Assembly: GCA_011800805.1 (NCBI GenBank)
Contig: MPNW01000088.1
Location: 122,057 to 186,056 of the forward strand
DNA length: 64,000 bases
Direction: 5' to 3'
DNA from: Hirudo medicinalis
Lineage: Eukaryota; Annelida; Clitellata; Hirudinida; Hirudinidae
Below are positions 51,050-62,654 of the stretch, piece by piece. Each line of letters begins with the position of its first letter. Within the stretch, counting starts at the first letter, position 1. A model generated the notes under the pieces. The model was given only the letters and a program-made list of their open reading frames with translations. It was not told the origin of the DNA and searched no databases. The position numbers and the translations under genes were made by a program.

Positions 51050-53985
51050 TCATATCCTGGCTTTCCTGTTGACTTTGTCATAAACTTCTGGAAAGGCACT
51101 TTTGGCATTGTATTTAGTCCTAACCTTCTCATATAGTGAGTGGTCAAACATCTTCTGAAACTCTACCTTTGTAAGATGAGAATCAGCATACAGCATCTGG
51201 AACCTGAAGATATAACAAGGTTAACAGAAAATGTGGAATTAAGGATTATAGTAAGAGGCTCACCCATTGTGTTCAAGAACAAAATTTTCCAAGTTACGGG
51301 TAGCCTGGTAAGAATTATAATTTGATACTTTTGGGGTTCCATAGGCTCCAATATCTATAAAGTACTCCCCTTCTCTGTTTTGAGATTGAATGAACCCTGG
51401 ATGTGATGGGAGCCAAAAGGGGCATAGCCAGAGTGGATAAAGCTAAAGAGTTGTGGTTTGGCTTACCAATATTTCAATGATCTTTTAAAACAATGACAAT
51501 TGGAAATTTTGAATTAAGCATCATCCTGTTGACCTAAGCCAAGTGTTGTGATATTAGAGGGTTAGAAAATATGGACCAAAAGCACTAGAACTTGCTAATC
51601 AATTTTTATGCGATATTGGACAGACTACAGAAAAGCAAGTTTAATATACATTATAAATGCAGGATTTAACTATTTTCTTGCAAATATATTTGTTATGCAC
51701 AACTCTGATCAGTTTGACTGAGTTTTGGAGCAAACATTGTTATCTTAGCATTAAACTTAACCCAAGGTCAACATTTTGTCATTTAGCAGAGTGGAGCAGC
51801 ACCGAATTGAAAACAACCTGTAAACCTAAGATAGCAAATATGTCCTAAAATTACCTGGCAAGTTATATGAAAATAAACCTTGGGGAGATGGAAAATTTAT
51901 GATTCATTGCAAAACATTATTGCTCTAAGGAAAAATGGAAGGTGCCAGTTTTAGTTCTTTGCGAACTAGGAGGGGATAAGTCAGGTTGGATAACATTATC
52001 CACTTTCTGAAAATTCAGAAAATGCAGCTATGTTTCTGACCTAAACAACATTTAGTGCTTATTTTTGATGAGTTGGAACTATCTTTTAAGAAATATAATA
52101 CATTCTGAAGATAGATATTAAAATAGATAAATAGATAGATGTTTAGGTAGATAGTCATTACCTCTAACTCCATGTGAAAGAGTTTGAGTGCTTCTTTCAT
52201 GATTTTCAAGGGGAGAAGCATGTCTTGAATGATCTGGTACCTTTCATACATGTCCTTTATGGTTTGGTTGTGAGTCAGTTTTAAGAGAGATACCTTGGGA
52301 GGCATCATCCAGCCAAACAAATATCGAAATATGATATTATTTCCAAAAGATACGATATCCTGTTGATGACATATTTATGCAAGTCACTCCACAATTTGTC
52401 CTTTATGATCAAAACTACCTGCATCTGCCAGAAAATGCTTTTTGAATGCCTGTGATAGTAGTGTCTTAAAGGTAAGTATTCAACTCTGGGGCCAGATTTC
52501 AATATTCCTTCGACATGTTTATAGAACCACTGCTTGTGATATCTGCCTATGGCATTAACCTGGATAAAAGATCTGTCATGTTCAATATGTCAGTTTGATT
52601 GGAATGGCACACATTTACAAGCACAAATTCATTCAATTGTGATTACCTTCCCAGCTTCAACAATGTTTGTCATCTGTCCAGTCATTACAACACACTGGTT
52701 CTCTGAATACATCAGTCCCTCCACAAAATCGTTATCTTTCTTTCTGGCTTCATTTGAGAAAACGTTCACAATTTCATCCAGTGAATACAGAGGAAAATAG
52801 GTTAGCTTGACATATTTCTTTGCTGGAATGATCTGCAGCTCCACAGCTACAAGGAAACCCAATGTGCCATGGGACCAAGGGAGTGCATGAAACAAATCAG
52901 AGTTTTCTTCCTGAACCAAGTGTAGAAAAATATTATTCAAATTTGGAAAAAATGCAATGGGAGACATATTCATTGCAAAATTTTGAATGAAAGCATTTGC
53001 ACTTGCATAATTTACAAAACTGGTACAGCACTAATTAACCACTTTTAATATTTACAAAATCTTTAGAAGTACACAACATAGAACACTCTATCACTAAGAG
53101 TTTAATACATAGCTTACTTTAGAGCATTTGATTAGAGAGCCATCAGAAATCACAACTTCAGCAGAGACAAGAATGTGTTGCATTAGGCCATATTTGTGAG
53201 ATGAAGTCTCTATTCCAGCTCCCATAACCAGGCCACCTGAGAACATTTTTTAAAATATGGGAAATTTAAAGTTGGGAAAATATTTCGATTCAATGCATGG
53301 ACAAGCTCTGCCACTTATGTTAAGTCATAAATGCAAATTACCCATCAATTAAAATCAAAATTATTATTAATGGTAGATGTGTTTCAAAAAATAAAGTTCA
53401 AGACCAATTGTTAAATCATCAAGTTCTGGTACAACAGGTAAAGTCCATCCTAATGGAAACAAAGTGGCAGTGATTTGACCCATTGAAACAAGTGGTTCCA
53501 CTTTGACTGTTTTGTTTATGCTGTCAACCTCAAGAACATCCATCAGATTTATTTCTATTTTGGCATAAAAAGATTTGTAGCGAGCATTCCTCAAACTCAT
53601 AGCCATCCACCCTGGCCTGGCTGTACACATTGGTACATCCCTTTCAGATTTATTCCATTTATCGACCTGAAAAGATCAAACGATTGGTAAAAATAATACT
53701 TAATCAAGTTTTATGTATCCATGTTAATACCTGTTGCTGGACATATGCCACCTTCTCATAATGCTTGGACGGGGCACTGTTTAACTTAAATATCAGCCAG
53801 TTTCTGGCATAAAACAAAATATCATAGATTAACGATGCGGGCAGAAGAAAAAACGTTACGAATATCCATCGATAGTTAAGCAGTACATATTCCAATACTT
53901 TAACTTTCGCCCAAAATGCAAAACACATAAATAGACACGAAATAAAAGCGAGCAGAACTCCTAAAACCCAGGCATTAAACCACAT
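51050..53985 (-). CDS. DHCR24: 24-dehydrocholesterol reductase, complete
   Basis: FAD-dependent, NADPH-using reductase of the sterol side-chain delta-24 double bond, in the ER membrane. Eight exons in transcript order: 53985-53731, 53666-53405, 53236-53118, 52910-52647, 52559-52419, 52359-52162, 51442-51264, 51203-51050. They total 1,572 nt, 523 residues plus stop (human 516). The N-terminus has a hydrophobic anchor and then [19 protein letters not shown]. The FAD-binding (PCMH-type) domain follows: [66 protein letters not shown]. The C-terminal part has [70 protein letters not shown] and FPEVYDKV. All junctions are GT-AG with agreeing phases and no inactivating change was found. Confidence 0.97.
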
Positions 53986-54200
53986 CCTACAAAAGGGACT
54001 TTGCGCTGAAAAGCCTTACGGAAATGGTTAGAAGCCACGAAACTGGATTATACCTAGCCTTTTAAAGCAGAAAAGAAATAATAGTCAGTATTAGTTATAA
54101 AATCAACGTTATTAATTTCTACAATTGCATCCCGTATTTATTTGCACGAGCAAAGGATGACATAACATCACGCTCTTTAAAATTATTTAGTTTTTAAAGG
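53986..54200. promoter_or_regulatory. Likely DHCR24 promoter region
   Basis: The 5' flank of the DHCR24 start codon, with no coding content. Sterol-responsive control (SREBP) is usual for this gene, but I could not point to a convincing sterol regulatory element. Confidence 0.3.
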
Positions 54201-54204
54201 TATC

Positions 54205-54310
54205 ACCTGGGCATCGTTAGCAGAGTGGTCGCTCTGGTCCGGCTCCTTTAAGAGTTCAAATAGTTCGTTCACGCCCTTTAAAATAACTCCTTAAGGATGT
54301 ATCCAAATTT
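54205..54310 (+). repeat. tRNA-like SINE or tRNA pseudogene
   Basis: TTAGCAGAGTGGTCGC fits a Pol III A box and GAGTTCAAATAG a degenerate B box about 35 bp later. The stems do not fold as a normal tRNA. Confidence 0.4.
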
Positions 54311-54524
54311 GGTTGCAGAACGCCGGGGATGCTGCAATTTAAACTAAACGAATCTTTTGAAAAGTCGTTCAATAGATCTGTGACAGCACATCCCTATTAT
54401 TGCACAGGGACGCCTTTGAATCTTGACCACTTCCTTTTCTATTACTCTATTGGAGAGCCCGCGGCGTATTATCACCATGGTCCAGTCGAACTTGTTACTT
54501 AGCTCATTATTACATTATCGACGG

Positions 54525-54680
54525 ATGCCATCATTCCGGTGGAGCTGACGGTACAGTGGGAGGACAGACTTGAATAATGATTTCAATGCGGTAAAATATG
54601 CAGATCTGTCGATGGACCTGGAAGCGAAAGGTTATAGGACAGATCTCTTCCCCATCGAGAGACGCAAGGGACCTTTGCCC
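54525..54680 (+). pseudogene. Retroelement nuclease-like fragment (ELTVxWED type), copy 1
   Basis: One frame gives STDAIIPVELTVQWEDRLE then a stop. The next frame continues NDFNAVKYADLSMDLEAKGY and RTDLFPIE. This matches the pattern RPDxV...ELTVPWE...KYxDL...GW/YR...FPVEVGCRGF found at the end of some animal retroelement polyproteins. The D...E-x-T arrangement suggests a PD-(D/E)XK-like nuclease fold, which is inference. Confidence 0.5.
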
Positions 54681-54689
54681 AAAAATAAG

Positions 54690-55248
54690 ACAGGGTCTTA
54701 TATATATGTATATATTCAACGATGTTAAACAAATTGTTGAGAAAGAACTTAATAATACAATGAAAGATTTTCCAAAATTGAAGGATGAAGTGAAAGGTAG
54801 CGTTACAAAATTTCTTGATCACTGCTCAACAGCATCCCATGATCATATTCTTAGAAAGATGGACATTTGCGAGAGTAGGTTTGATTTCAAGAAAAAGAAA
54901 TAGATTACTGCAAAATTGCCTGGTTTTGTGCCATCAACCTTTCAAAGTTTAACCCCTACTGAAGAAGAATTTCTTAATTTAGGATTTGATTATGACATCC
55001 CCAGCACATATGACCCACTTACAAAAACTGAGCTCGAACATCTATATCAGGAAATAACTGAGCTCACTGATAAGAAGATAATTCAGGTTAACAATCGATT
55101 GGCTCCTCTTCTCAAGATTGAAGTTGTGAAGACTCACAAAGAAGGATATGTTGCGGATCTGACAAAAACACAACTGATATATTTACCGGTTTTTATTCAC
55201 ATAAACAGAGTCCACAGAATGAACACCATTCGAAAGGAAATCGCATAG
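54690..55248 (+). pseudogene. Mis12-like coiled-coil protein copy, 5' truncated, one stop
   Basis: A single frame runs about 185 codons with one TAG at 54,901-54,903. The N-terminal part (IFNDVKQIVEKELNN...VTKFLDHC...ILRKMDICESRFDF) and the C-terminal coiled coil (TKTELEHLYQEITELTDKKI, NNRLAPLLKIEVVK) follow the helix layout of the kinetochore protein Mis12, from its EVMQAVEQVI segment on. The first 30 or so residues are missing. The frame is intron-free and begins directly after the nuclease-like fragment, as a 5'-truncated retrocopy would. No clear poly(A) tail or target duplication was seen. The assignment rests on remembered motif order and is tentative. Confidence 0.4.
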
Positions 55249-55744
55249 CCAGCAACGAGCAAGAGTACAAGTAAGACTAAGAATCAAGCGAGACAGAGAA
55301 AGAGTCCTAAGGAAAGGTAAGCGTCACATGTGAAGGGTCCGGAGGAAGAAGCCTGGATCCTTATATAGACTCCAACATAATTGGCCAAGATTCTCAATGC
55401 CCTCATACTGCCCAAAGCAGTTGTTTTATTAATTTATTTTTTTAAAATATATTTCTGAACCAAAAAACCCCAAAATTCACGGTGTATCCCAAGGGAATAT
55501 AATTCCAGTGTAGGGGATAACATTACATTATTGTGACAATCATTATATAATGGTTAAGATGAAAGTGAAGATGCGAATTTTACTATTGACGAACATGAGA
55601 AAATATTGAGAAAATTGACGAATATGTGACAATGGAAGAAATAGATTAACTGCAGCAATGCTGTGACACAACCAAAGGAAAGTAGACAAAATAAATAACA
55701 CAACAAATAAAGGAGTGAGGAAAAATGTAAGTTTCATCAATTGG

Positions 55745-56280
55745 ACAGAATATATTTTTAGATGGAACTTAAATAGTGAGAAATTGTTTATAGAGGTAAA
55801 GGATGTTGGTAGAGAATAATACAAGAATGGACCTCGACAACATATGGAGAATTGTTTAAAGATGGTACGGGAAATTTCAGATCTGAATTGATTGGATGAT
55901 CTAAGATCGTAAGAGTGGATGTCTGAAGATTTGGCAAACATATTATTAAAGGACGAAGGCAGAAAGTTAAGTTCATAATTAAATATAAAGAGGCAAGTAT
56001 GGAATTTATTGATCTGATAAATATTCAGAAATCCATTTGAAATAAAGAAGTCCTTTGCATGCAAGGGTCAATATCATCCAGTCACTGATATCGTCCATAC
56101 AGTTCGAAATCCTGACAGAAAAGCATTTAGTTTGGTCTGGCTGATAGTGACCGTTGACCTGCATATGCATACATATGGCATTGGATTCCATGTGCCCGAA
56201 TGACGCTCTCAAGTTCAGCCGTGTACATCATGAAAAGGAGCGGAGCCTTGGGGCACTCCATATGTTAGCTAGAGAAAAAC
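55745..56280 (-). pseudogene. L2/CR1-type LINE remnant, RT catalytic block plus C-terminus
   Basis: The minus strand gives GVPQGSAP, then after a shift TAELESVIRAHGIQCHMYAYAGQ, the L2/CR1 block ending in Y-A-D-D, here YAYA. Further on, 56,064 down to 55,745 gives HSYDLRSSNQF, FKQFSICCRGPFLYYSLPTSF and FSLFKFHLKIYS, the standard LINE C-terminus. The middle of the polymerase is deleted. Confidence 0.65.
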
Positions 56281-56499
56281 AAAGGCGACGTACGTTCAGC
56301 GCCTATAAAATGAGGACTGCTTTCTCCAACGCGAGTGCTCGAGAGTCTGTGCCGCGGAGAAGAATGTGCTTCCTGCGTGAGGACTGTTCCCAATTCAGCA
56401 AGAAAAGATGCACAGTACCATCCTCGAGAGGGCAAATGAATAATTAGGCTGTATATAGGATGTTGTCCATTGTTAGCATTACAAGAGAATAAAGAAACT

Positions 56500-56800
56500 T
56501 GCATCGTCAAAGAGTAACTTCCAATGTGTCTCAAGGAGGAAGGAGACCCTGACCTCCAGACTCCGTCTTGGAAAGTATGCTCTGAATCGATGCTTGTTTC
56601 TCATGAAGCGCCATCCAGATGGCATGTGTGAAATTTGCACTCAGAAGGATGAAACTGTCCGTCACTTCCTCATGGAATTCCGGCCCAATCAGTCCTGAGC
56701 AAAAATACGTCTTAAAACAAATCTAATCGAGATGAGTCCCATGCTTAACAATCCAGCAAGTATGGACCTCAGATGGATTTGTGAAAAGCGGTCACTATTA
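56500..56800 (+). pseudogene. 3' end of a second copy of the 39,416-42,163 LINE
   Basis: Nucleotide-similar to 41,840-42,140: both have CCAATGTG.CTCA, GGAGGAAGGAGA and the finger C-x2-C-x7-H-x4-C region, here CEICTQKDETVRHFLMEF with the last Cys lost. It is 5' truncated. Confidence 0.7.
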
Positions 56801-56960
56801 AATAAATATGCATTATTTTAATTTAACATATTTTTAAACTGACTACTTAATTTTCTAACAATTTTTATTTTATTATCGCTTTCACTAACTAACATGCCCA
56901 AATCATCTTAGTTATGCAAGGAACTTTAATAAAATAAACAAACAAACAATCGTTAGCAGG

Positions 56961-57115
56961 TGTGCTTTCGCATGGTCTTATGGTTAAGACTTCTCTCACA
57001 ATGGCAGCACAGATTCGAATCCCGTTGCGGGAGCATCGTCCCAATCGTCTAGCTATGTAGACGTAAATAAACAGCACGTAATTGTCAGTAGGCATAAATA
57101 AACTGAATTCAGTTT
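56961..57115 (+). repeat. tRNA(Glu)-like SINE, full copy
   Basis: CATGGTCTTATGGTTAAGAC (A box), TTCTCTCACAATGGC (anticodon arm), GATTCGAATCCCGTTGCGGG (B box), then a tail with CTAGCTATGTAGACGTAAATAAAC also seen in the copy at 23,165. Confidence 0.75.
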
Positions 57116-57234
57116 AAATAGTTGATAGCTATGAATAAATCATTCTTTCCATCGTTGTTCGGGGTGCCTTCAATCTCTAAACAAGTTTAAACCTGCGAAG
57201 TAGAAAGCTCTTGAGCTACTTGCTTCACATCTGG

Positions 57235-57485
57235 TGTGTCGCATTTATGTGGTAGGGTTAAAGAGATGCGCTCTAAAGATAAGCGCTATTCCCAGGTGCT
57301 CAAAGACAGCGGCAAGAGGCCGGATGTAGTAGTCACGTCCACAAAGTCAGATACCATGATCCTGGCAGAACTGCCTGTCTCTTGGGAGGACAGGATGGAG
57401 GAGAGCAACGCGCTCAAGTGCGAGAAGTACACCGATTTAACACTGGATTTGAGGGGATTTGAGGATTCGTCACAATCGAACTAGG
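57235..57485 (+). pseudogene. Retroelement nuclease-like fragment (ELTVxWED type), copy 2
   Basis: An 82-codon frame: KRPDVVVTSTKSDTMILAEL, then PVSWEDRMEESNALKCEKYTDLTLDLR. The same family as 54,525-54,680 but including the upstream RPD motif. Frame is lost afterwards. Confidence 0.5.
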
Positions 57486-58099
57486 CGCACGGGACTTGAT
57501 TGACTGATCCCTGTACCACTTCCTCATGCCGGTCTATCAAGCAAGGAGAGAACGAAGTGCACGAAAAGGGTGTCCGAGATTGTTGAGGTGTCTTCGCAAT
57601 GAATGTGGAGTCACAGGAACTCCAAGCACTAATTGTTCGCGAGGTAATAGGAACGACACCTAACGGTCACGCCACGAAATTCATAAATTTCCTCGTGGCT
57701 TGCGAATAATGTTCCGAACTAATCATCTAGTAGTAATATGGACGATAATTCACGTTAATAACGAGAGTGCATTAAAAAGTGAAAAATGCGCTGTTGCTGA
57801 TGATGTTGATCTGGAGCCAGGCAGTGACTGTGGTCAGCTGATCAGCTTCCCGACTGGTGTCATCCTCATCCTACAATAAGTATTTGTGGATCGCAAAAGT
57901 GTCAAATGGATATGTTTGTGACATCCGTCAAAAATTTGAGCTCTCAGGTAATGAAACTGAAAAAGTATGGATGACAAAATCGTTTCTACTATCTGCAAGC
58001 CGAAGCTATCAGATAAAGCTACAAAATATGCTTCTAGCAACTCAAATTTGCTGTCATTGCTCAGCGGATGTCAAGGGGGTCAGACATTTTCATGTATTT

Positions 58100-58305
58100 C
58101 ATGTATTTAGCCGATATTTTGAGTGCCTTTTGTATCCCAATGGGATGTGAAGGCACTTCTTAGTCGATCTACCATTTATATAGCGCCCCTACCCGAGGGC
58201 GCTCCCTGGCGGTGCAGGCTGGGTTGCAAACACGACACATCACGACTGTTGCTATTACGACCGCATGCAGGAACGCAACCCATTCGGCCAACCTGCACGC
58301 CGTAA
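58100..58305 (-). repeat. tRNA(Ser/Leu)-like SINE, copy 3
   Basis: Longest copy: minus-strand head GGTTGGCCGAATGGGTTGCG, B-box region GTGTTTGCAACCCAGCC, then the body ending near TTGAGTGCC. Closely similar to 5,113-5,315. Confidence 0.65.
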
Positions 58306-58559
58306 TTTTGACCAAAATTGTTGTCGTATCGAATAAAGCTGCAATATTAGACATTGAATGCACGAAGCTTTTGTTTAAAGGGGCATTAGTAACATAAAAA
58401 GCACATACGAGTCATTGGTGCCAGATGGTATCGATTATAGCATCCTGTGATTCCAGTGGTCGGTTGACCAAGTTTCTTCGGCTTTGTCCAACTAATGGCC
58501 ATACCTATCCAAAACAAGTATAGTAGCAGGTAGCCTATGGAGAGAACTAAATTCAACCA

Positions 58560-58800
58560 TTCAGCAAGCCATTCAACGAGACAGGGTAGTTGCATTGACA
58601 AACTTCGCAGTTATGATGGATGAATGCACCGATGCCAAAGCGGTTAAAAAAGTTAGCATCTGCATTCGCTTCCTGGAGAACACGTTGTTGAGATGTTTTT
58701 AAGTTGTTGGTTTATTGAGTCCAGATAGCATTCCCAGGTGCATTGGAACAAATTTGGTCTTAGTCCAGATCGTTTTTGCGCTGCACCATCCGTTGGTGCG
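58560..58800 (+). pseudogene. hAT transposase fragment (DUF4371 type)
   Basis: LTNFAVMMDECTDAKAVKKVSICIRFLE matches the start of the DUF4371 region (F.V..DE.TD......S.C.RF). Frameshifted and short afterwards. Confidence 0.55.
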
Positions 58801-59379
58801 TCAAACATGAGCAATCATCGAGGCGGTACAGCATCTATGAGGGAAAGTGCACCCCCGGCTATTGGTTAGCACCACCATCCAATTACAAAATCTTGTATAA
58901 CTCCCTGTAAACTTTTTTCTGATGAACAAGAAAAATTGATTGCCAAATATTTAACAACTGCTTGTGATATGTACTACGGACTGCCGCCTAAAGATGCACG
59001 AGCTCTCGCCTACCAGTGTGCTGCTAGATTTAATGTAAATTTCTTCATCAATGGTCTGCTAACTCTATTGCTGGTGAAGATTGGTTTTCTGGTTTTATTT
59101 TTCAAAATCCAGTGCTCTCTTTACCACAAGGAAAAACCACAAAGTTTTAATGCAAAATCATAGCCAGTTCCGTTAAGTGATATAATACAAAAAATGCCTA
59201 GCCCATTAAATGCAAGTGGAACTAAACGAGTCAGCAACCAGAGACCGAAAAATCAAATCGAACATCTTCAAAAATTAAAAATTACATCAAAATATCTTGC
59301 TTATTTCCTAAAAATATCTAAAGTAAATAGCTAACAGTTAAATAAATAAACAAGTTTCAGTACTGTTGCAACCTACCTC

Positions 59380-59650
59380 TGTAGGTGTTTCAACCAACCC
59401 CGGCCCGGGGTTATTGCAAGACTCCATTTGAACAAGCTGCCATTGTTTTTGTGTGCCACTGTGATTGCCATTTTTTAGATAGAGAATTTTATCAAAGCTT
59501 AATTTGATGCCAAGATGTAAAGCTTAAATATGGGCCACAATAATTTTGATTTAATCCGAAAATTAAAAAATGCAGCAAAAAATATGAATTTTGTTTCAAC
59601 CAACCCCGGTCTCCCCTACATATACTTCTATACTTCTTTGCCTCAAGAGG
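59380..59650. repeat. Two direct ACCAACCCCGG motifs
   Basis: TTTCAACCAACCCCGG occurs at about 59,387 and again at about 59,596, in otherwise AT-rich DNA. Likely an element end; family unknown. Confidence 0.35.
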
Positions 59651-59674
59651 GAAATAGAATCATATATTGATCCA

Positions 59675-60000
59675 TATTGGCTCTCTTCTACAAAATACTA
59701 AACGGATTTACCAACTCTTCTTTGAAATATTCCCTACCAGGACTACCTACACGAGAGGACACAACTTTAAGCTTCTATGCAGTAAATGCTGCAAGGAAAA
59801 TGTCAAATTTTCTTTTTGTAAAAACTTGGAACGCATCGCTTGCTGAAATTCTTGATTCATCCACCGTTTCATGCTTTAATGCTCCCACTATTGACTTTGA
59901 CTTTAATCAAAATGTATCTGACTTACGTTTATTTATCAAGTTAATTTTGTCATTCGGGGCGGCTGATGTTTTTTCTTATAACTCTGAACAAATGTGTTAG
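59675..60000 (+). pseudogene. Probable LINE ORF2 C-terminal remnant
   Basis: A 107-codon frame: LFYKILNGF, SLPGLPTREDTTLSFYAVNAARKMSNF, FVKTWNASLAEI, then SDLRLFIKLI. It resembles the TR..N...R....FF......WN.LP....S....FK block at LINE C-termini. Weakly supported. Confidence 0.35.
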
Positions 60001-60244
60001 TGGTCTAAAGGGCCCTTCAGTTTATGGAATAAATAAATAAAATATATGAAAAAGAATCGCATTGGTATTTCGGATGATCCTCTCCTGGAACGTTTGACGG
60101 AAGGAGCTTCCAGCCTTGGCAAATAATAGCAAATGTAAGTTAATTTATAGGCCGCTATATATATAGCGTCAGAAGCGCTCCATTGTGTTCCATTGTCCTG
60201 GTTTCATGATGACATCCTGAAGAGGTTCATGTATGTTTGAACCC

Positions 60245-60511
60245 TTACGAGGAGGCTAGTTTATTCCAGACAGCAATGGATGCATGTGAGAAGCCTGTGT
60301 TGGCGAAGGATGACCTTTGAATTGGTTGGAGATGAACGAAGGAGAGCAGGTGCCGGCGATAAATTGTAGGGTGAGTAGGGCATATGATGTAGATGCCCAG
60401 AGACTGCGATACGTAATGATTTCGATTTTGGAGATGATGCGACAGTGAATGAGCAAAATTGGCAAGCCCACCTCCCCAACTCAAGTGAGAGTTTAAAGTG
60501 GCAAAATTCAT
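60245..60511 (-). pseudogene. Probable LINE ORF2 C-terminal remnant
   Basis: The frame ends RSSFANTGFSHASIAVWNKLASS, like the R.F...G...WN.LP closing block of LINE polymerases. Nothing more remains. Confidence 0.35.
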
Positions 60512-60789
60512 TCAGAAGAATAGAGCGGTACTTTTGCAGAAAAATGTAAACATTACGATTTCTTAGGTATGAGTTAAGAGAAATGTGCCGTTCCATATCA
60601 TTGCTGCATGTATCCAGACTTGATCCAGTCTTGCCATCACATGAAATAGAGATCTTGTCTAGATCCTGTATTACAGCATCATATAGTTCTATAAAAACTA
60701 CAAGTACATCACCTTGCTCTATCCATCTTGGCTGGCAGTATTATCTCAATTTTGTCCTACTGCTATCTGGTGTACTCTCTTTAATAACA

Positions 60790-62180
60790 TCTTGAAGAAA
60801 TGCCATTCGTTTTTTTTTCCATTTTCATTCCATATTTTTCGAAAATGCATTCTGCACTGTTCCAAACATGTTCCGTATTTCTGAAATGCTGCAAGATCTT
60901 ATAATTACTAAATTTATTACGTGATTGGAACAATGTGTACAAAGAGCCAGTGGATTTTTATCTAATATTCGAGCTGCTACACCAAGAATTTGTCCAGACA
61001 TATTAGAGGCCCCATCATACCCCTGCCCTCTCAACATTAGGGGATCAAGACCAATCTTTACCAGAAAATTCCAAATCACATCGGCAAAAGTTCCATCTGT
61101 TACCTCTATAAAACCAATGAATCTTTCTTCGACGATATTATTGGATGTGATATAAATATAAATGAATAGTCATCTGCTCCTTAGTGGAAAGATCAGTGGT
61201 CTCGTCAGCTAGAACAAAATAATATTTTTACATTTTTTATTATTTGATCCATTATGTAATGTAATCGTGGCATTTTTTAGCAGCTATTACTTTCAGTTTG
61301 ACATTTCCATTACATTTGTTCTATTTTCAATCATGTTGAAAAATATTTCCGACTTTTCCATAGCTTCTTGATGAAAATTTGTTGTTTGCGAATGGCATTG
61401 CTCAAGAGCAGTTTTAAAGCGCTTCAGAGGTGATACAACAACCACCCCAACTGTACCGCAAGATGGATGACGATTTGCAAAGATAACACAAAAGCGACAA
61501 AAACTCTTTAAACCAATGAAAATTAAAAGAGCGTTTCCGCTTTCCTTCAGACACGGATGGAAAGTTATAATTCGCATCAGGTTTCCATGGAACTTTTAGC
61601 AATTTTTATCTCAATCACTTGAAACACTTGGTATTTCTGGAGTTGCATATTGTCCAATGTCTAGAGCTATAGATGACCTTGGAATATCACGATTATCCAG
61701 ATCTGAGTAAACTGTTAAATCTTATACTACATTTGACTCTTTTGACAAAACAAGATCTACTGCCGATGCACCAATATTGTCAACATCAGATTCTGTGATC
61801 GCAAGGTTGAAATTACATTTACTTTTTAAGGCAAGTATGACTTATGACTAATTCTACCAAGAAGTATTTATAATAAATAAATAAATAATATGATACCGTA
61901 AATAAATACAGTACAGTAGTATTATTATTAACCTGTATCCAGATCTGTGACCTCGGTCTTTTGCTTCTTTGCCGGTGGAAAGAAATTTAAGATATTTTCG
62001 CTTCTTTGTTTTTGTTTGACATATTTAATGATAACGATTTTTGCGAATTTAATTGAGAGGGAATAGAAAAGCGAATAGTAGTAAAGTCGCCTTGGTGCCT
62101 TATATAAGCACTCAAAAAGGATGGTGGTAGCTCCTGACACAAGGGAATAGTGGTCATGTGCTGGGTGTAGCAAGCATCTT
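60790..62180 (-). pseudogene. Third hAT transposase, TTF-finger / DUF4371 (ZMYM1-like) type
   Basis: On the minus strand: a basic N-terminal box NILNFFPPAKKQKTEVTDLDTG (about 61,930-62,000), a TTF-type finger region KVPWKPDANYNFPSV and GLKSFCRFCVIFANRHPSCG (about 61,430-61,600), then GLDPLMLRGQGYDGASNMSGQILGVAARI, NPLALCTHCSNHVINLV and IRNMFGTVQ (60,830-61,050), the hallmark of this hAT subgroup. Frame changes and missing sequence show it is inactive. No ends were identified. Confidence 0.75.
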
Positions 62181-62654
62181 GCACGTTAAGGGAGAAGTTC
62201 AGCGTCCTGCTCATGAAGTTGGTATGTGTGTTAAGTGCAAGCTTTGGTCACAAGTAAGGCGAAGTTCATCCGCCACTGAATCCACTAATGAACTGTGACT
62301 AAAGCTTATCAGTGGATTGTTGGGGTTGAAGGCTGGGGTAATATCGCCGGTTCGAATCTGCCTATTGAGTGTCACTATGTTAGTTCACTAAGTTGATTGC
62401 TAAATACTAATATTTTCATCCAAAGTCGTAAATTATTGAAATAAAGTAGATTTTTTCCTAGACTTTAGAAATTACGGGGGGTCATGGCCCCGCCCCCGCC
62501 CCCCTAAATCCGCCACTGCATGTACCCGACGACTCTAATCAACCAAACGAAAGATTTTGACAACTTGGAGTCATGTGAAATAAATAGCTTGCATCATAAA
62601 AAAAAATTTCAAATTTCTTAAGCATTCTAGCCAAATAATTTACTTCATTCCCCG

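Noticed and set aside
56961..57035. Functional tRNA gene
   Set aside because: A and B boxes are present but the acceptor and anticodon stems do not pair, and the same head recurs in several SINE copies.
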